64,000 nucleotides of DNA from Olsenella sp. oral taxon 807 (GTDB lineage Bacteria; Actinomycetota; Coriobacteriia; Coriobacteriales; Atopobiaceae). Under the pieces are notes generated by a model. It did not search any database. It was not told where the DNA came from and was given only the letters and a program-made list of their open reading frames with translations. Where the stretch lies: the NCBI RefSeq assembly GCF_001189515.2, contig NZ_CP012069.2, positions 2,294,001 through 2,358,000 on the forward strand, read 5' to 3'. Both the position numbers and the translations under genes were made by a program. This document shows, piece by piece, positions 8,147-17,767 of this stretch (position 1 is the stretch's first letter; every line of letters starts with the position of its first letter).

Positions 8147-9223
8147 ATGGCACAGGGCGTCGGCAAGCATAGCATCCCACAGCCAGAGCGACACACGGGA
8201 CGCATCGTAGCGACTATCGCCTGCATACTCGTGCTCGCACTGGGACTGGGCGTGGCCTGGGCCCTCTCGCAGGGGCTCATCGGGCGCACGGCCCCGACCG
8301 AGGATGACCGGACAACGACCACGAGCACTCCCCCGCCTGAGTCCGAAACGGGCAAGGACACGGGAGGCGGCGAGACCGAGCCCTTGGCCGACGGCGAGCC
8401 GACGGACACGCCCGAGAACAATCAAAAGCGGACCGTGGAGCTGCCGGCGGTGTTGCGTGACGTCTCGTCCGACATCGAGCTCTCGAACACAAAGGAGGGC
8501 TTTAGCTCCTCTGCAGGCTACGCCCAACTCACCCAGGCGGTTGGTGGCTTTGAGGACGAGGGCCATCAGCTGAGCTTCTACCTCAAGGACCTCACGACAG
8601 GGGCCACCGTCAGCTACCAGGCGGACGAGTCCTACTACCCCGCAAGCAGCATCAAGGGACCGTACGTCGTCGCGGTCTATGAGACGCTCGTTGACACAGG
8701 CAGGACGAGGGCCTCGTCAGTCGCGGGGCTTGCCGAGTCGGCGATCGTCAACTCTGATAACAACGCCTTCAGTAAACTTCACGATACCTATGGTGCATCG
8801 GTCTTCGGGACCTGGCTCCAGAGCTTTGGTTTTGATACCAGTGGCTACGGGGGGAGCCACTCCTACCGCGCATACTACTACCCCTATACTTCAGCCACAC
8901 AGCTGGCCGAAATGTGGGAGCACATGTACGAGTATCTCTCATCAGGCACAGACAGCGCTGACTACCTCGTCTCGCTCTTCGAACAGCGAGAGGTCTCCCC
9001 CATCGCGGACGCCGTGGGAAGCAAGTACAAGAGCTGGGGTAAGGCGGGCTGGTACGCCAGCAAGAAGGGGCAGGGGACCAGGCCCGCAACCGTCGATGCG
9101 GGCATCGTCTTCGCCGATTCGAAGCCCTACCTCGTCGTGGCCATGAGCGACGCACCAAGCGAGCTCGAAGCGCTCACCACGGTATTCGTGGGTCTCGAGG
9201 ACGCCCACAGGGACATGGCATAG
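8147..9223 (+). CDS. Membrane-anchored serine hydrolase, class A beta-lactamase fold (paralog 2)
   Basis: Second copy of the preceding gene, 358 residues. A short N-terminus leads into one membrane helix (about 20-42), then a Thr/Pro/Glu-rich linker (45-100) and the hydrolase domain with SxxK as Ser167-Ser-Ile-Lys170, SDN in IVNSDNNAF and KAG in SWGKAGWY. The match with paralog 1 extends through YYxAS, EQ/LFEQREVSPI and the C-terminal VVAMSDAPSELEAL region, so the pair arose by tandem duplication. A GAGAAAGGA ribosome site precedes the ATG. Likely a cell-wall or surface enzyme; the substrate is unknown. Confidence 0.75.
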   Translation: MAQGVGKHSIPQPERHTGRIVATIACILVLALGLGVAWALSQGLIGRTAPTEDDRTTTTSTPPPESETGKDTGGGETEPLADGEPTDTPENNQKRTVELPAVLRDVSSDIELSNTKEGFSSSAGYAQLTQAVGGFEDEGHQLSFYLKDLTTGATVSYQADESYYPASSIKGPYVVAVYETLVDTGRTRASSVAGLAESAIVNSDNNAFSKLHDTYGASVFGTWLQSFGFDTSGYGGSHSYRAYYYPYTSATQLAEMWEHMYEYLSSGTDSADYLVSLFEQREVSPIADAVGSKYKSWGKAGWYASKKGQGTRPATVDAGIVFADSKPYLVVAMSDAPSELEALTTVFVGLEDAHRDMA

Positions 9224-9332
9224 CGGCTGGGTACCGTAGCGGCTAGAGGCACAGGGGTCGGGCGACACAAGTATGCCGTAGCACACCGCCGATGCCGCAC
9301 GAGGGGGACACGTGACAGACAGCCCCGACACG

Positions 9333-10268
9333 TCAGCCCAAGAAGCGCAGCTCCGGCTCCAGACGCACGCCAAACTGACGCTCGACCTCATCCTGCACGT
9401 GTCTGATGACGGCGTGGACGTCGGCGGCCGTAGCACCGCCGTTGTTGACGACGAAGCCCGCATGCTTGGTCGAGACGCTCGCGCCTCCGTGCGCGTAGCC
9501 CTTGAGGCCCGCATCGCTAATGAGCTTGCCCGCAAAGTGACCCTCAGGGCGCTTGAAGGTAGACCCCGCGCTCGGAAGCTCCAGGGGCTGCTTCTTCCGG
9601 CGACGCTGCGTGAAGTCATCCATCCTGGCACGTATGTCATCCTGATCACCCTCGTGCAGCCTGAAGGTCGCCGAGAGCACCACGAGTCCCTCGTCGCGCA
9701 CGCGGCTCGCTCGATAGCCCAGCGCGAGCTCTTCGACCGGAAGGCTCTGCTGGGTCCCGTCCGGCATGAGGCAGCGAACAGACTCGAGCACGTCGGCGAC
9801 GCAGCCCCCATAGGCCCCCGCGTTCATGAAGCAGGCGCCACCCACCGATCCCGGTATCCCGCAGGCAAACTCCAGCCCAGAGAGCCCAAGCTCGCAGGCC
9901 ATCTCGGATGCCTCTCGCAAGGGCACACCCGCCTGGCAAGCCATCGTCTCGCCATCGATCGCCACGTTCACAAGCCCCTTCGTGCATGACACGATCACAC
10001 CTCGGTAGCCCTCGTCCGCCACGAGCAGATCGCTCCCACAGCCTAGGACGAAGTGCGGCACGCCCGCAGCCCTGCAGGCAGCGATGACATCCCTCAGCTC
10101 GTCGATGTCATCGGGCGTCACAAAGAGATCGGCGGGACCGCCGATCCGAAAGCTCGTGTGCTTGCTCATGGGCTCGTCCAAGGCAACGTTATCATCGCCT
10201 ACGATGCTGCGAAGCCTCCAGGTCAGATCCTGCAAGTGATCGTCCGAATCCATCGTGCTCTGGGGCAT
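9333..10268 (-). CDS. murB: UDP-N-acetylenolpyruvoylglucosamine reductase
   Basis: FAD-dependent cytoplasmic enzyme reducing UDP-GlcNAc-enolpyruvate to UDP-MurNAc, step two of peptidoglycan precursor synthesis. The 311 residues show the N-terminal NTSFRIGGPADLF-like block (HTSFRIGGPADLF), the FAD-binding LGCGSDLLVAD, GLEFACGIPGSVGGA, GYRASRV, the catalytic-serine region AGSTFKRPEG and the C-terminal RLEPELRFLG with the catalytic glutamate. This is the short type II form without the extra YxxxxY insert. It is divergent from the riboflavin uptake operon and convergent with the serine hydrolase genes. Confidence 0.96.
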   Translation of the reverse strand: MPQSTMDSDDHLQDLTWRLRSIVGDDNVALDEPMSKHTSFRIGGPADLFVTPDDIDELRDVIAACRAAGVPHFVLGCGSDLLVADEGYRGVIVSCTKGLVNVAIDGETMACQAGVPLREASEMACELGLSGLEFACGIPGSVGGACFMNAGAYGGCVADVLESVRCLMPDGTQQSLPVEELALGYRASRVRDEGLVVLSATFRLHEGDQDDIRARMDDFTQRRRKKQPLELPSAGSTFKRPEGHFAGKLISDAGLKGYAHGGASVSTKHAGFVVNNGGATAADVHAVIRHVQDEVERQFGVRLEPELRFLG

Positions 10269-10390
10269 GCTCTGGTCATCTCCTTCTGTGGGCCTTTGGA
10301 CGACGCGCCCTCAGGCGACGCATCGCCCCTGTAGTCTAGCACGCATGGCAAAAAACTCTGTCGTGGCTGTCCGCGCAGCGGGCGACGTGC

Positions 10391-10396
10391 TATAGT
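10391..10396 (+). promoter_or_regulatory. Candidate -10 of the ribU riboswitch transcript
   Basis: TGCTATAGT here is an extended -10 element ending about 12 bases before the FMN aptamer begins, so the riboswitch would start at the 5' end of the transcript. No good -35 is visible. Confidence 0.45.
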
Positions 10397-10404
10397 CGTG
10401 TTCC

Positions 10405-10545
10405 AGTTTCAGGGCGGGGTGAGATTCCCCACTGGCGGTAGGTGCGCGCAAAAAGTCCCGCACGAGTCCGCGAGCCGCACAAGAACTGCGGTTGACCTGG
10501 TGGGATTCCAGGACCAACGGTTATAGTCCGGATGAGAGAAACGGA
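10405..10545 (+). promoter_or_regulatory. FMN riboswitch (RFN element) controlling riboflavin uptake
   Basis: Conserved RFN blocks are present in order: tcagggcggggtgagattcc, ccactggcggta, agtccgcgagc, ggttgacctggtgggattcc and the closing tatagtccggatgagagaa. The aptamer ends about 10 bases before the ribU start codon. The ribosome site (ggaaggcc) directly follows P1 and there is no terminator, which points to control of translation. It binds FMN and lowers expression of the downstream transporter. Confidence 0.95.
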
Positions 10546-10553
10546 AGGCCACC

Positions 10554-11141
10554 ATGGCACAGAACCCTCGCGTCACTAGGCACGATAGCCACTCGACAAC
10601 CGACCAGGCACACGGCTGGTCCACGAAGCGAATCTCCATAACGGCGCTCTTCTGCGCACTGTCGGCCATCGCGACGCTCTTCATGGAGTTTCCCATCCTG
10701 CCGGGCGTGCCTTGGCTCAAGTACGACCCCTCGGGCATCGTCGCCCTCGTGGCGGGTTTCTCCTTTGGCCCCGCGACTGGTGTGGTCGTCTCGACCATGC
10801 CCTACCTCGTGCACCTTACCACCCCCAGTGGCGCGTACGGGGTCCTCATGGCCATGCTCGCCACACTCTCGCTCGTCGTACCCGCGTCGCTCGTCTACAG
10901 GCGTGACACCACGCGAAGGGGCGCTGTCATCGGTATGGTCGTTGGCGGAGTCATCTGCGTCGCCATCTGCATCGCGGGCAACCTTGTCATCACGCCCCTC
11001 TTCTCCCCCACGATGACCCTGGACAAGGTCATCGGACTCATCGTTCCGGCGCTGCTGCCCTTCAATGTCATCAAGATCGTCCTCAACTGCGTGCTCACCG
11101 GCCTCATCTACAAGCCGATCAGCAAGGCGTTCGGTAACTAG
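10554..11141 (+). CDS. ribU: Riboflavin ECF transporter substrate-binding (S) component
   Basis: Membrane protein of 195 residues that binds riboflavin and docks on the EcfAA'T module. It has about six hydrophobic segments, with the typical first-helix motif ISITALFCALSAIATLFMEF and a LKYDPSGIVALVAGFSFGPA block that match RibU family members. An FMN riboswitch immediately upstream fixes the substrate assignment better than the sequence alone. It leads the operon ribU-ecfAA-ecfT. The stop codon is 7 bp from the ATPase start considered here. Confidence 0.93.
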   Translation: MAQNPRVTRHDSHSTTDQAHGWSTKRISITALFCALSAIATLFMEFPILPGVPWLKYDPSGIVALVAGFSFGPATGVVVSTMPYLVHLTTPSGAYGVLMAMLATLSLVVPASLVYRRDTTRRGAVIGMVVGGVICVAICIAGNLVITPLFSPTMTLDKVIGLIVPALLPFNVIKIVLNCVLTGLIYKPISKAFGN

Positions 11142-11148
11142 GCCGCAG

Positions 11149-13005
11149 ATGGCGATCTTGACTGTAACAGGCGGAGCGGCAGGGACGCAGCTCATGGCGC
11201 ACGTGTCGCACGTCACCCTCCTCTACGACGGCAACATCCAAGCGCTGGACGACGTCTCTCTCGACGTGCGCCGCGGCGAGAGGCTCTGCATCCTCGGGCC
11301 CAACGGTTCGGGCAAGTCGACCTTGGCCGGCGTGCTCGCAGGATTGCTCGCGCCGGACGAGGGGGAGGTCGAGCTCGCGGGCGAGCAGGTCTTCTCGAGC
11401 GGCCAGGTGGACTTCGAGGCCTACCATCGCGCCCGCAGGAGCCTTGGCCTCGTGTTCCAAAACCCCGACGACCAGCTCGTGACCTCTATTGTCGAGGAGG
11501 ACGTGGCCTTTGGCCCCGAGAACCTCGGCGTCCCCTCAAACGAGATCGGTGAGCGCGTGAGGCGCGAGCTGCACCGTGTCGCGATGGAAGGCTACGCCAA
11601 GGCCGATCCCACGCGCCTCTCGGGAGGTCAGAAGCAGCGCGTCGCCATCGCGGGGGCGCTCGCCATGGAGCCGCAGCTGCTGGTGCTCGACGAGCCGGGG
11701 GCACTCCTGGACGTGCGGGGCCGCAGGTCAATCCTCAAGGTGATGGGCAGGCTCAAGACAGACGGCAGGGCCATTGTCCACATCACCCACTTCATGGAGG
11801 AGGCCCTCGAGGCCGACCGAGTCATCGTGATGCGGCGCGGTCGCATCGCGCTTGAGGGAACGCCACAGGAGGTCTTCTCGCACGCGGACGAGATCCAGGC
11901 GCTGGGCCTTCGCGAGCCATGGACGGCACGTCTTGCCGGACGCCTGCGTGAGCTGGGCGTCGGTGTTGGCTGGACCTGCGACGCCGAGCGGCTCGAGGGG
12001 GAGCTCGCCCGCGTCGCGCAGAGACACACACGATCACGTTCGACCACAACCACAGCCGAGAACCAACGAACATGTCACGCGAAGGTCCACTCGGACCTCG
12101 CCGTCAGCGTGCACGAGGTCAGCTACTCGTATCACAGCGTCGACGCCCGCAACGACACGCACCCCGCGCTCAATGGCGTCAGCCTCGAGGTTAAGCGGGC
12201 CACCAACACCGTCATCATCGGCCAGACCGGCTCGGGCAAGTCAACGCTGCTACGCCTGCTCTGTGCCCTGGAACTGCCCGACGTCGGCCGCATCGTCGTG
12301 GACGGCACCGACACCCGCGACAGGAAGGGGCGCCGTGCGCTCCATGGTCACGTGGGCTATGTGATGCAGCACCCCGAGAGGCAGCTCTTCGCCGAGACGG
12401 TCGCCGAGGACGTCGCATTTGGTCCCAAAAACCTGCATCTGCCAAAAGACGAGGTCACAAGACGCTGCAGGCGTGCGCTCAAGCTCGTCGGACTTCTCGG
12501 CCTAGAAGAGGCGTCGCCCTTCGAGCTCTCCGGCGGGCAGCAGCGCATGTGCGCCATCGCGGGCATTCTGGCCATGCAGCCGAACATCCTGATCTTAGAC
12601 GAGCCGACCGCAGGCCTCGATCCGCGCAGGAGAGGGGACCTCTCCCGCATCCTCAGAGTGCTCCAGCGCAGCGGTGTCACGATCGTGCAGGTCACGCACT
12701 CACGCGAGATCGCGGTGCGCGCCGACGAGGTCATCGTCCTCGACCAGTCCCGCGTGATGACGCACGGCACTCCCAGGGAGGTCTTCTCGTACCGAAACGA
12801 GACCCTGTTACACGAGTCTGGCCTGGGCCTTCCCACCTCCCTGGACTGGGCACGACGCCTGCGCGCAGCTGGCGTCGCCTGCGCAGAGGCGCCACTCACG
12901 CTGGAGGAACTCGCACAATCTATCGCTGCAGGCATCGAGGGGCGCGTGCCGACCCCAAGGGCACAGGCAATCCCTGCGCCCACGTCCGAAAAGGCGCCGT
13001 GCTGA
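11149..13005 (+). CDS. Energy-coupling factor transporter ATPase with both EcfA1 and EcfA2 domains in one chain
   Basis: Cytoplasmic ATP-hydrolysing subunit, about 618 residues, made of two complete ABC domains. Domain 1 has Walker A GPNGSGKST, signature LSGGQKQRVAIAG and Walker B LLVLDEPGALLD. Domain 2 has GQTGSGKST, LSGGQQRMCAIAG and ILILDEPTAGLD. ECF ATPases are usually two separate proteins; here they are fused, with a linker rich in Arg/Thr around 12,010-12,070. An alternative start is the ATG at 11194 (MAHVSHVTLLYDG), which looks more like a family N-terminus; neither start has a strong ribosome site. The stop overlaps the ecfT start (TGATG). Confidence 0.9.
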   Translation: MAILTVTGGAAGTQLMAHVSHVTLLYDGNIQALDDVSLDVRRGERLCILGPNGSGKSTLAGVLAGLLAPDEGEVELAGEQVFSSGQVDFEAYHRARRSLGLVFQNPDDQLVTSIVEEDVAFGPENLGVPSNEIGERVRRELHRVAMEGYAKADPTRLSGGQKQRVAIAGALAMEPQLLVLDEPGALLDVRGRRSILKVMGRLKTDGRAIVHITHFMEEALEADRVIVMRRGRIALEGTPQEVFSHADEIQALGLREPWTARLAGRLRELGVGVGWTCDAERLEGELARVAQRHTRSRSTTTTAENQRTCHAKVHSDLAVSVHEVSYSYHSVDARNDTHPALNGVSLEVKRATNTVIIGQTGSGKSTLLRLLCALELPDVGRIVVDGTDTRDRKGRRALHGHVGYVMQHPERQLFAETVAEDVAFGPKNLHLPKDEVTRRCRRALKLVGLLGLEEASPFELSGGQQRMCAIAGILAMQPNILILDEPTAGLDPRRRGDLSRILRVLQRSGVTIVQVTHSREIAVRADEVIVLDQSRVMTHGTPREVFSYRNETLLHESGLGLPTSLDWARRLRAAGVACAEAPLTLEELAQSIAAGIEGRVPTPRAQAIPAPTSEKAPC

Positions 13006-13808
13006 TGGCGCTTCGCCTGAGCATAGGGCAGTACCTGCCTGGCGCCTCCCTAATCCACCGGCTTGACCCCCGCGTCAAGGTAGCCGGCGCGCTCGTCCTC
13101 ATGGTAAGCGTGTTCTTTATCACAGGCCCGGTCCAGCTCGCCTTTGGCTATGCCTGCATCCTTGGCCTGCTCGCCCTCGCGCGCGTACCCGTAGCCAAGG
13201 TGGTCGAGTCCATCCGCCCCATCGCCGTGGTGCTGCTGGTACTGGCGGCGTTCAACTTCTTTCTCACCAGGACGGGGGAGACGATCTGGCAGACAGGACC
13301 CCTCCTCGTCACCACGGATGGGATGCGCGTCGCCACCATCTATAGCCTCAGGCTCGTCATCGCGGTGCTCGCAGCAGCGCTCATACTACTCACGACGACG
13401 CCCACCCAGCTCACAGACGCCTTCGACGCGTGCCTCTCACCCCTCTCGAGGGTGGGGCTTCCCGGCCACGAGCTTGCGATGGTCTTCTCGCTCATGCTGC
13501 GCTTCATACCCACGATCGCAGACGAGGCACAGGCCATCCTAGACGCCCAGGCCATGCGCGGGGCACCCCTCGGCGAGGGCTCGCTCGTCAGACGCTGTAG
13601 GGCCGTGGCACCCATCCTGATAGCGCTTCTGGCAAGCTCGGTCCACCACGCCAACGGCCTCTCCCGCGCGCTCGACGCCCGCTGCTACGAGGGTGGGGCC
13701 GTCCGCAGCCACTGGCATCCGCTGCGCATGCGCTCCGCAGACTGGGTGGCGCTCGCGACGCTCATCGCCTACGTCGCAGTGCTGCTGGCCCTTGGCGCCG
13801 TCGCGTAG
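13005..13808 (+). CDS. ecfT: Energy-coupling factor transporter transmembrane protein EcfT
   Basis: Membrane scaffold of the ECF transporter, 267 residues, coupling ATP hydrolysis to the S component. It begins MALRLSIGQYLPGASLIHRL followed by DPRVKV, the standard EcfT N-terminus, has about five hydrophobic helices, and carries the coupling-helix motifs around AMRGAPLGEGS and ALDARCYEGG. The start overlaps the ATPase stop by one base, so translation is probably coupled. The frame stays open far upstream, but that part lies inside the ATPase gene and should not be included. It can serve ribU and perhaps other unlinked S components. Confidence 0.93.
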   Translation: MALRLSIGQYLPGASLIHRLDPRVKVAGALVLMVSVFFITGPVQLAFGYACILGLLALARVPVAKVVESIRPIAVVLLVLAAFNFFLTRTGETIWQTGPLLVTTDGMRVATIYSLRLVIAVLAAALILLTTTPTQLTDAFDACLSPLSRVGLPGHELAMVFSLMLRFIPTIADEAQAILDAQAMRGAPLGEGSLVRRCRAVAPILIALLASSVHHANGLSRALDARCYEGGAVRSHWHPLRMRSADWVALATLIAYVAVLLALGAVA

Positions 13809-13962
13809 GCTGCCGGCGCGCAGGGGCGGAGGCGCGCGGGGGCGGTGGCGCGCAGGGGCGCCGTTTCCCCTTTGGCGTGCGATCGTGTCCCGTTCGCCGT
13901 ATCATGGAGGCTGTCCGCGCGCTACCTAGCGCCGCACAGCCGCCCACGGAAGGAAAGCGAAC

Positions 13963-16900
13963 ATGGTCTCACGCGTCTACGTAGAGAAGAAGCCTGGCTT
14001 TGACGTCGAGGCACGACAGCTCGAGCGCGAGCTAAAAGACGTGCTCAGCGTCCAGGGGCTCGAGGGCCTTCGCCTCATCAACCGCTACGACGTAGAGGGC
14101 ATCGACGAGGGGCTCTTCGAGCGCTGCATCCCCACGGTCTTCAGCGAGCCGCAGTCGGATACGGCAACGCGCATGATGCCCGAGGCGCACGGCGCCACAG
14201 TCTTTGCCGTTGAGTTTTTGCCTGGCCAATTTGATCAGCGGGCCGCCTCGGCGAGCGAGTGCGTGCAGCTCATCAGCCAAAGGGAGCGTCCCACCGTCGC
14301 CTCCGCGAAGCTCTACTACCTTGCAGGCGCGCTCTCAGACACCGACGTGGCCGCTATCAAGACCTACGTCATCAATCCCGTCGAGGCCCGAGAGGCCTCG
14401 CTCGACGAGCGCACCACGCTCAAGACGGCCTACCCCGCACCCGCCGACGTCGAGCTGCTCGATGGCTTCAACGACCTCGACGAGGAGGGGCTGCAGGCTC
14501 TCATTGCTGAGCGCGGCCTCGCCATGAGCCTCGCTGACCTCAGCTTCTGCCAAAAGTACTTTAGGAACGAGGGGCGCGTGCCCACCATCACCGAGATCAG
14601 GGTGATCGACACCTACTGGTCCGACCACTGCCGGCACACGACCTTCGGCACCCAGCTCACGGACGTGCGCATCGACGATGCCATGGTCGAGCGCGCCTTC
14701 GAGGAGTACCTCTCGATGCGTCGTGACCTTGGGCGCACAGAGCGACCCATCTGCCTCATGGACATGGGAACCATCGGTGCTAGCTGGCTCAAGGCCAAGG
14801 GCATCCTCACGAACCTCGACGAGTCGGACGAGATAAACGCCTGCACGGTGAGGGTCACGGTCGACGTAGACGGCAGGGACGAGGACTGGCTCTTCCTCTT
14901 TAAGAACGAGACGCACAACCACCCCACCGAGATCGAGCCCTTTGGCGGTGCGGCGACCTGCATCGGGGGAGCCATTCGCGACCCGCTCTCGGGCCGCGCC
15001 TATGTCTACCAGGCCATGCGCGTGACCGGAGCGGCTGACCCACTCGTACCGGTGAGCCAGACCATGAGAGGCAAGCTCCCCCAGCGCAAGCTCGTGTGCA
15101 CGGCCGCCGAGGGCTACTCCTCCTACGGCAACCAGGTCGGCCTCGCCACGGGGCAAGTCTTCGAGCTCTATCACGCCGGCTACGCCGCCAAGCGCCTGGA
15201 GATAGGCGCCGTCGTGGGCGCCACGCCCACGCGTCACGTGCGCCGCGAGTGCCCCACACCTGGCGACAAGGTCATCCTTTTGGGTGGTCGCACCGGGCGT
15301 GACGGCATAGGCGGGGCAACCGGCTCCTCCAAGGCCCACAACGTAGACTCCCTCGCGCAGGACGGCGCCGAGGTCCAGAAGGGCAACGCTCCCGAGGAGC
15401 GCAAGCTCCAGAGGCTCTTTCGTCGTGGAGATGCCTGCAGGCTCATCAAGCGCTGCAACGACTTCGGCGCGGGCGGCGTGGCCGTGGCCGTCGGCGAGCT
15501 TGCGGACGGCCTGTCCATTGACCTCGATCGCGTACCCAAGAAGTACGAGGGCCTCGACGGGACCGAGCTTGCCATCAGCGAGTCACAGGAACGCATGGCC
15601 GTGGCGCTCGCGCCGAAGGACGTGGACGAGTTTCTAGGCTACGCGCGAGAGGAGAACCTCGAGGCGACCGTTATCGCCGAGGTCAGCTCAGAGCCCCACC
15701 TGCGCATGAGCTGGCGCGGCCGAACGATCGTGGACGTGAGCCGCGCGTTTCTGGCCTCCAACGGCGCCTTGAGGCAGCAGCGCGTACACGTCGAGACGCA
15801 GGGCAGCTGGACCACCCCATGGGCGGGGGCGACTCTCGCCGAGCGCTTGCAGGCCCTGCTCACGGACGAAAATGTGGCCTCCAACAAGGGTCTCGCGGAA
15901 CGCTTCGACTCCACCATCGGCGCCGCCAGCGTGCTCATGCCCTTTGGCGGAGCGACCCAGCTCACGCCCACGATGGCGATGGCGGCGAAGCTTCCCGTCG
16001 AGGGTGAGACCACGAGCTGCTCGGGCATGGCCTGGGGCTTCAACCCCTACCTCATGAGCGCCAACCAGTACAGCGGCGCCTACCTCTCGGTGGTCGAGAG
16101 CGTCTGTCGGCTCGTTGCCGCAGGCTTCGAGCGCAAAAGGGCCTATCTCAGCTTCCAGGAGTACTTCGAGCGCCTACGAGACGTGCCCGAACGCTGGGGC
16201 AAGCCCGTCGCAGCGCTGCTCGGCGCCCTCATGGCCCAGCGCGACCTGGGTGTGGGCGCCATCGGCGGCAAGGACTCCATGAGTGGCTCCTTCGAGGACC
16301 TCGACGTACCGCCCACCCTGGTCTCCTTCGCGGCTGCGGTGGGCAAGGTCGCACACGTCACCTCACCCGAGCTCAAGGCGGCGGGACACGACGTCATCCT
16401 CGTCCTTCCCCGCTACGAGGCTGACGGCATCACGCCAGCGGCGGCGTCCCTCATCGACGCGCTCTCCCTCGTCGAGAGACTCATCAGAAGTGGCGAGGCA
16501 CTGGCCGTATCCACACCCGGCTACGGCTGCCTTGCCGAGACGCTCTTCAAGATGTGTGTCGGCAACCAGCTGGGCCTTAGCATCCACGGCGCGCTCCACG
16601 AGGACGCGCTCTTCGAGCCAGCCTACGGGAGCTTTGTGGTCGAGCTCGCCGAGGGCGCCAGCATTCCCCGCCCGAAAGAGGGCGGCTGCAGCGTCATGGC
16701 ACTCGGCACCACGACTGCGGCGTATGTCCTCGCGCTCGACGGGCAGGCACTTGAGCTCGCGCCTCTCCAGGAGGCTTGGGAGGCAAGGATGGAGCCGGTC
16801 TTTCCCTATCGGCGAGCGGGCGAGGAGGTCAAGCAACTGAGCTTCGACGTGAGGGACCACGATGGCCGTCGCCGTCCGACCCCCAAGGTCAAGCTGGCGC

Positions 16901-17697
16901 GACCTCGCGTGGTCATACCCGTGTTTTCGGGCAACAATTGCGAGTACGACAGCGCCCGTGCTTTTAGGGCCGCCGGCGCCGAGGTCACCACCCTTGTGAT
17001 CAACAACCTCTCGCCCCAAGCCGTGGCAGCGAGCACGCGAGCGCTCGCAGACGAGATCGGACGCAGCCAGATAGTCATGATCCCCGGCGGCTTCTCCGGA
17101 GGCGACGAACCCGACGGGGCGGCCAAGTTCATCACGGCCTTCTTCCGGGCCCCTGCAGTCAGCGAGGCAGTCCGCAAGCTGCTCCAGGACCGGGACGGCC
17201 TCATGCTCGGTATCTGCAACGGCTTTCAGGCCCTGGTCAAGCTCGGCCTCGTCCCCTACGGCGACATCGTACCCATGACAGACGAGTGCGCCACGCTCAC
17301 CTTCAATGCCATCGGCCGCCACCAGAGCAGGCTCGTCAACACTCGCATCGCCTCGAACCTCTCCCCCTGGTTCTCGGCATGCGAGCTGGGAGACATCCAC
17401 AGCATCGCCATCAGCCACGGAGAGGGTCGCTTTGTCGCACCACGGCCCCTACTCGAGCGCCTCAAGGACACGGGCCAGATAGCCACGCAGTACGTGGACG
17501 CAAGTGGCCAGCCCTCGCTCGACCTCTCGGTGAACCCCAACGGCTCGATGCTTGCCATCGAGGGCATCACGAGTCCCGATGGTCGCATTCTCGGCAAGAT
17601 GGGCCACAGCGAGCGCAGCACCAAGGGAACCTTCAAGAACGTCTGCGGCAGGCACTTCCAACCCATCTTCGAGGGCGGCGTCTCATACTTTGCGTAG
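13963..17697 (+). CDS. purL: Phosphoribosylformylglycinamidine synthase, single-chain (PurL with glutaminase domain)
   Basis: Cytoplasmic purine-synthesis enzyme turning FGAR, glutamine and ATP into FGAM. At 1244 residues it is the large single-chain form, close to the 1.25-1.3 kDa-residue family length. In order: N-terminal substrate domain, linker with TYWSDHCRHTTF (about 211-222), AIRS-like ATP domains with FKNETHNHPTEIEPFGGAAT, second half with GIGGKDSMSGS-like (AIGGKDSMSGS), and a C-terminal class I glutamine amidotransferase with nucleophile Cys in LGICNGFQ and a His-Gly-Glu end (SHGEGRF). The pattern resembles the clostridial-type subfamily. A GGAAGGAAAGC ribosome site precedes the ATG. 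It stands alone between the two flavin operons. Confidence 0.96.
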   Translation: MVSRVYVEKKPGFDVEARQLERELKDVLSVQGLEGLRLINRYDVEGIDEGLFERCIPTVFSEPQSDTATRMMPEAHGATVFAVEFLPGQFDQRAASASECVQLISQRERPTVASAKLYYLAGALSDTDVAAIKTYVINPVEAREASLDERTTLKTAYPAPADVELLDGFNDLDEEGLQALIAERGLAMSLADLSFCQKYFRNEGRVPTITEIRVIDTYWSDHCRHTTFGTQLTDVRIDDAMVERAFEEYLSMRRDLGRTERPICLMDMGTIGASWLKAKGILTNLDESDEINACTVRVTVDVDGRDEDWLFLFKNETHNHPTEIEPFGGAATCIGGAIRDPLSGRAYVYQAMRVTGAADPLVPVSQTMRGKLPQRKLVCTAAEGYSSYGNQVGLATGQVFELYHAGYAAKRLEIGAVVGATPTRHVRRECPTPGDKVILLGGRTGRDGIGGATGSSKAHNVDSLAQDGAEVQKGNAPEERKLQRLFRRGDACRLIKRCNDFGAGGVAVAVGELADGLSIDLDRVPKKYEGLDGTELAISESQERMAVALAPKDVDEFLGYAREENLEATVIAEVSSEPHLRMSWRGRTIVDVSRAFLASNGALRQQRVHVETQGSWTTPWAGATLAERLQALLTDENVASNKGLAERFDSTIGAASVLMPFGGATQLTPTMAMAAKLPVEGETTSCSGMAWGFNPYLMSANQYSGAYLSVVESVCRLVAAGFERKRAYLSFQEYFERLRDVPERWGKPVAALLGALMAQRDLGVGAIGGKDSMSGSFEDLDVPPTLVSFAAAVGKVAHVTSPELKAAGHDVILVLPRYEADGITPAAASLIDALSLVERLIRSGEALAVSTPGYGCLAETLFKMCVGNQLGLSIHGALHEDALFEPAYGSFVVELAEGASIPRPKEGGCSVMALGTTTAAYVLALDGQALELAPLQEAWEARMEPVFPYRRAGEEVKQLSFDVRDHDGRRRPTPKVKLARPRVVIPVFSGNNCEYDSARAFRAAGAEVTTLVINNLSPQAVAASTRALADEIGRSQIVMIPGGFSGGDEPDGAAKFITAFFRAPAVSEAVRKLLQDRDGLMLGICNGFQALVKLGLVPYGDIVPMTDECATLTFNAIGRHQSRLVNTRIASNLSPWFSACELGDIHSIAISHGEGRFVAPRPLLERLKDTGQIATQYVDASGQPSLDLSVNPNGSMLAIEGITSPDGRILGKMGHSERSTKGTFKNVCGRHFQPIFEGGVSYFA

Positions 17698-17767
17698 CTC
17701 TCTGTGGTTAGACCGCCGCTGACCCTACTGAAAGGAGAGGCCAGCCCTGCCGACGGCAGCCTAACCG

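Noticed and set aside
6860-9223. A true beta-lactamase pair
   Set aside because: The third motif is KAG instead of KTG and no omega-loop glutamate was identified, so I call them serine hydrolases of that fold, not resistance enzymes.
9312-9989. 225-residue plus-strand ORF
   Set aside because: Opposite murB, which has all family motifs; the plus frame has no ribosome site and no motif.
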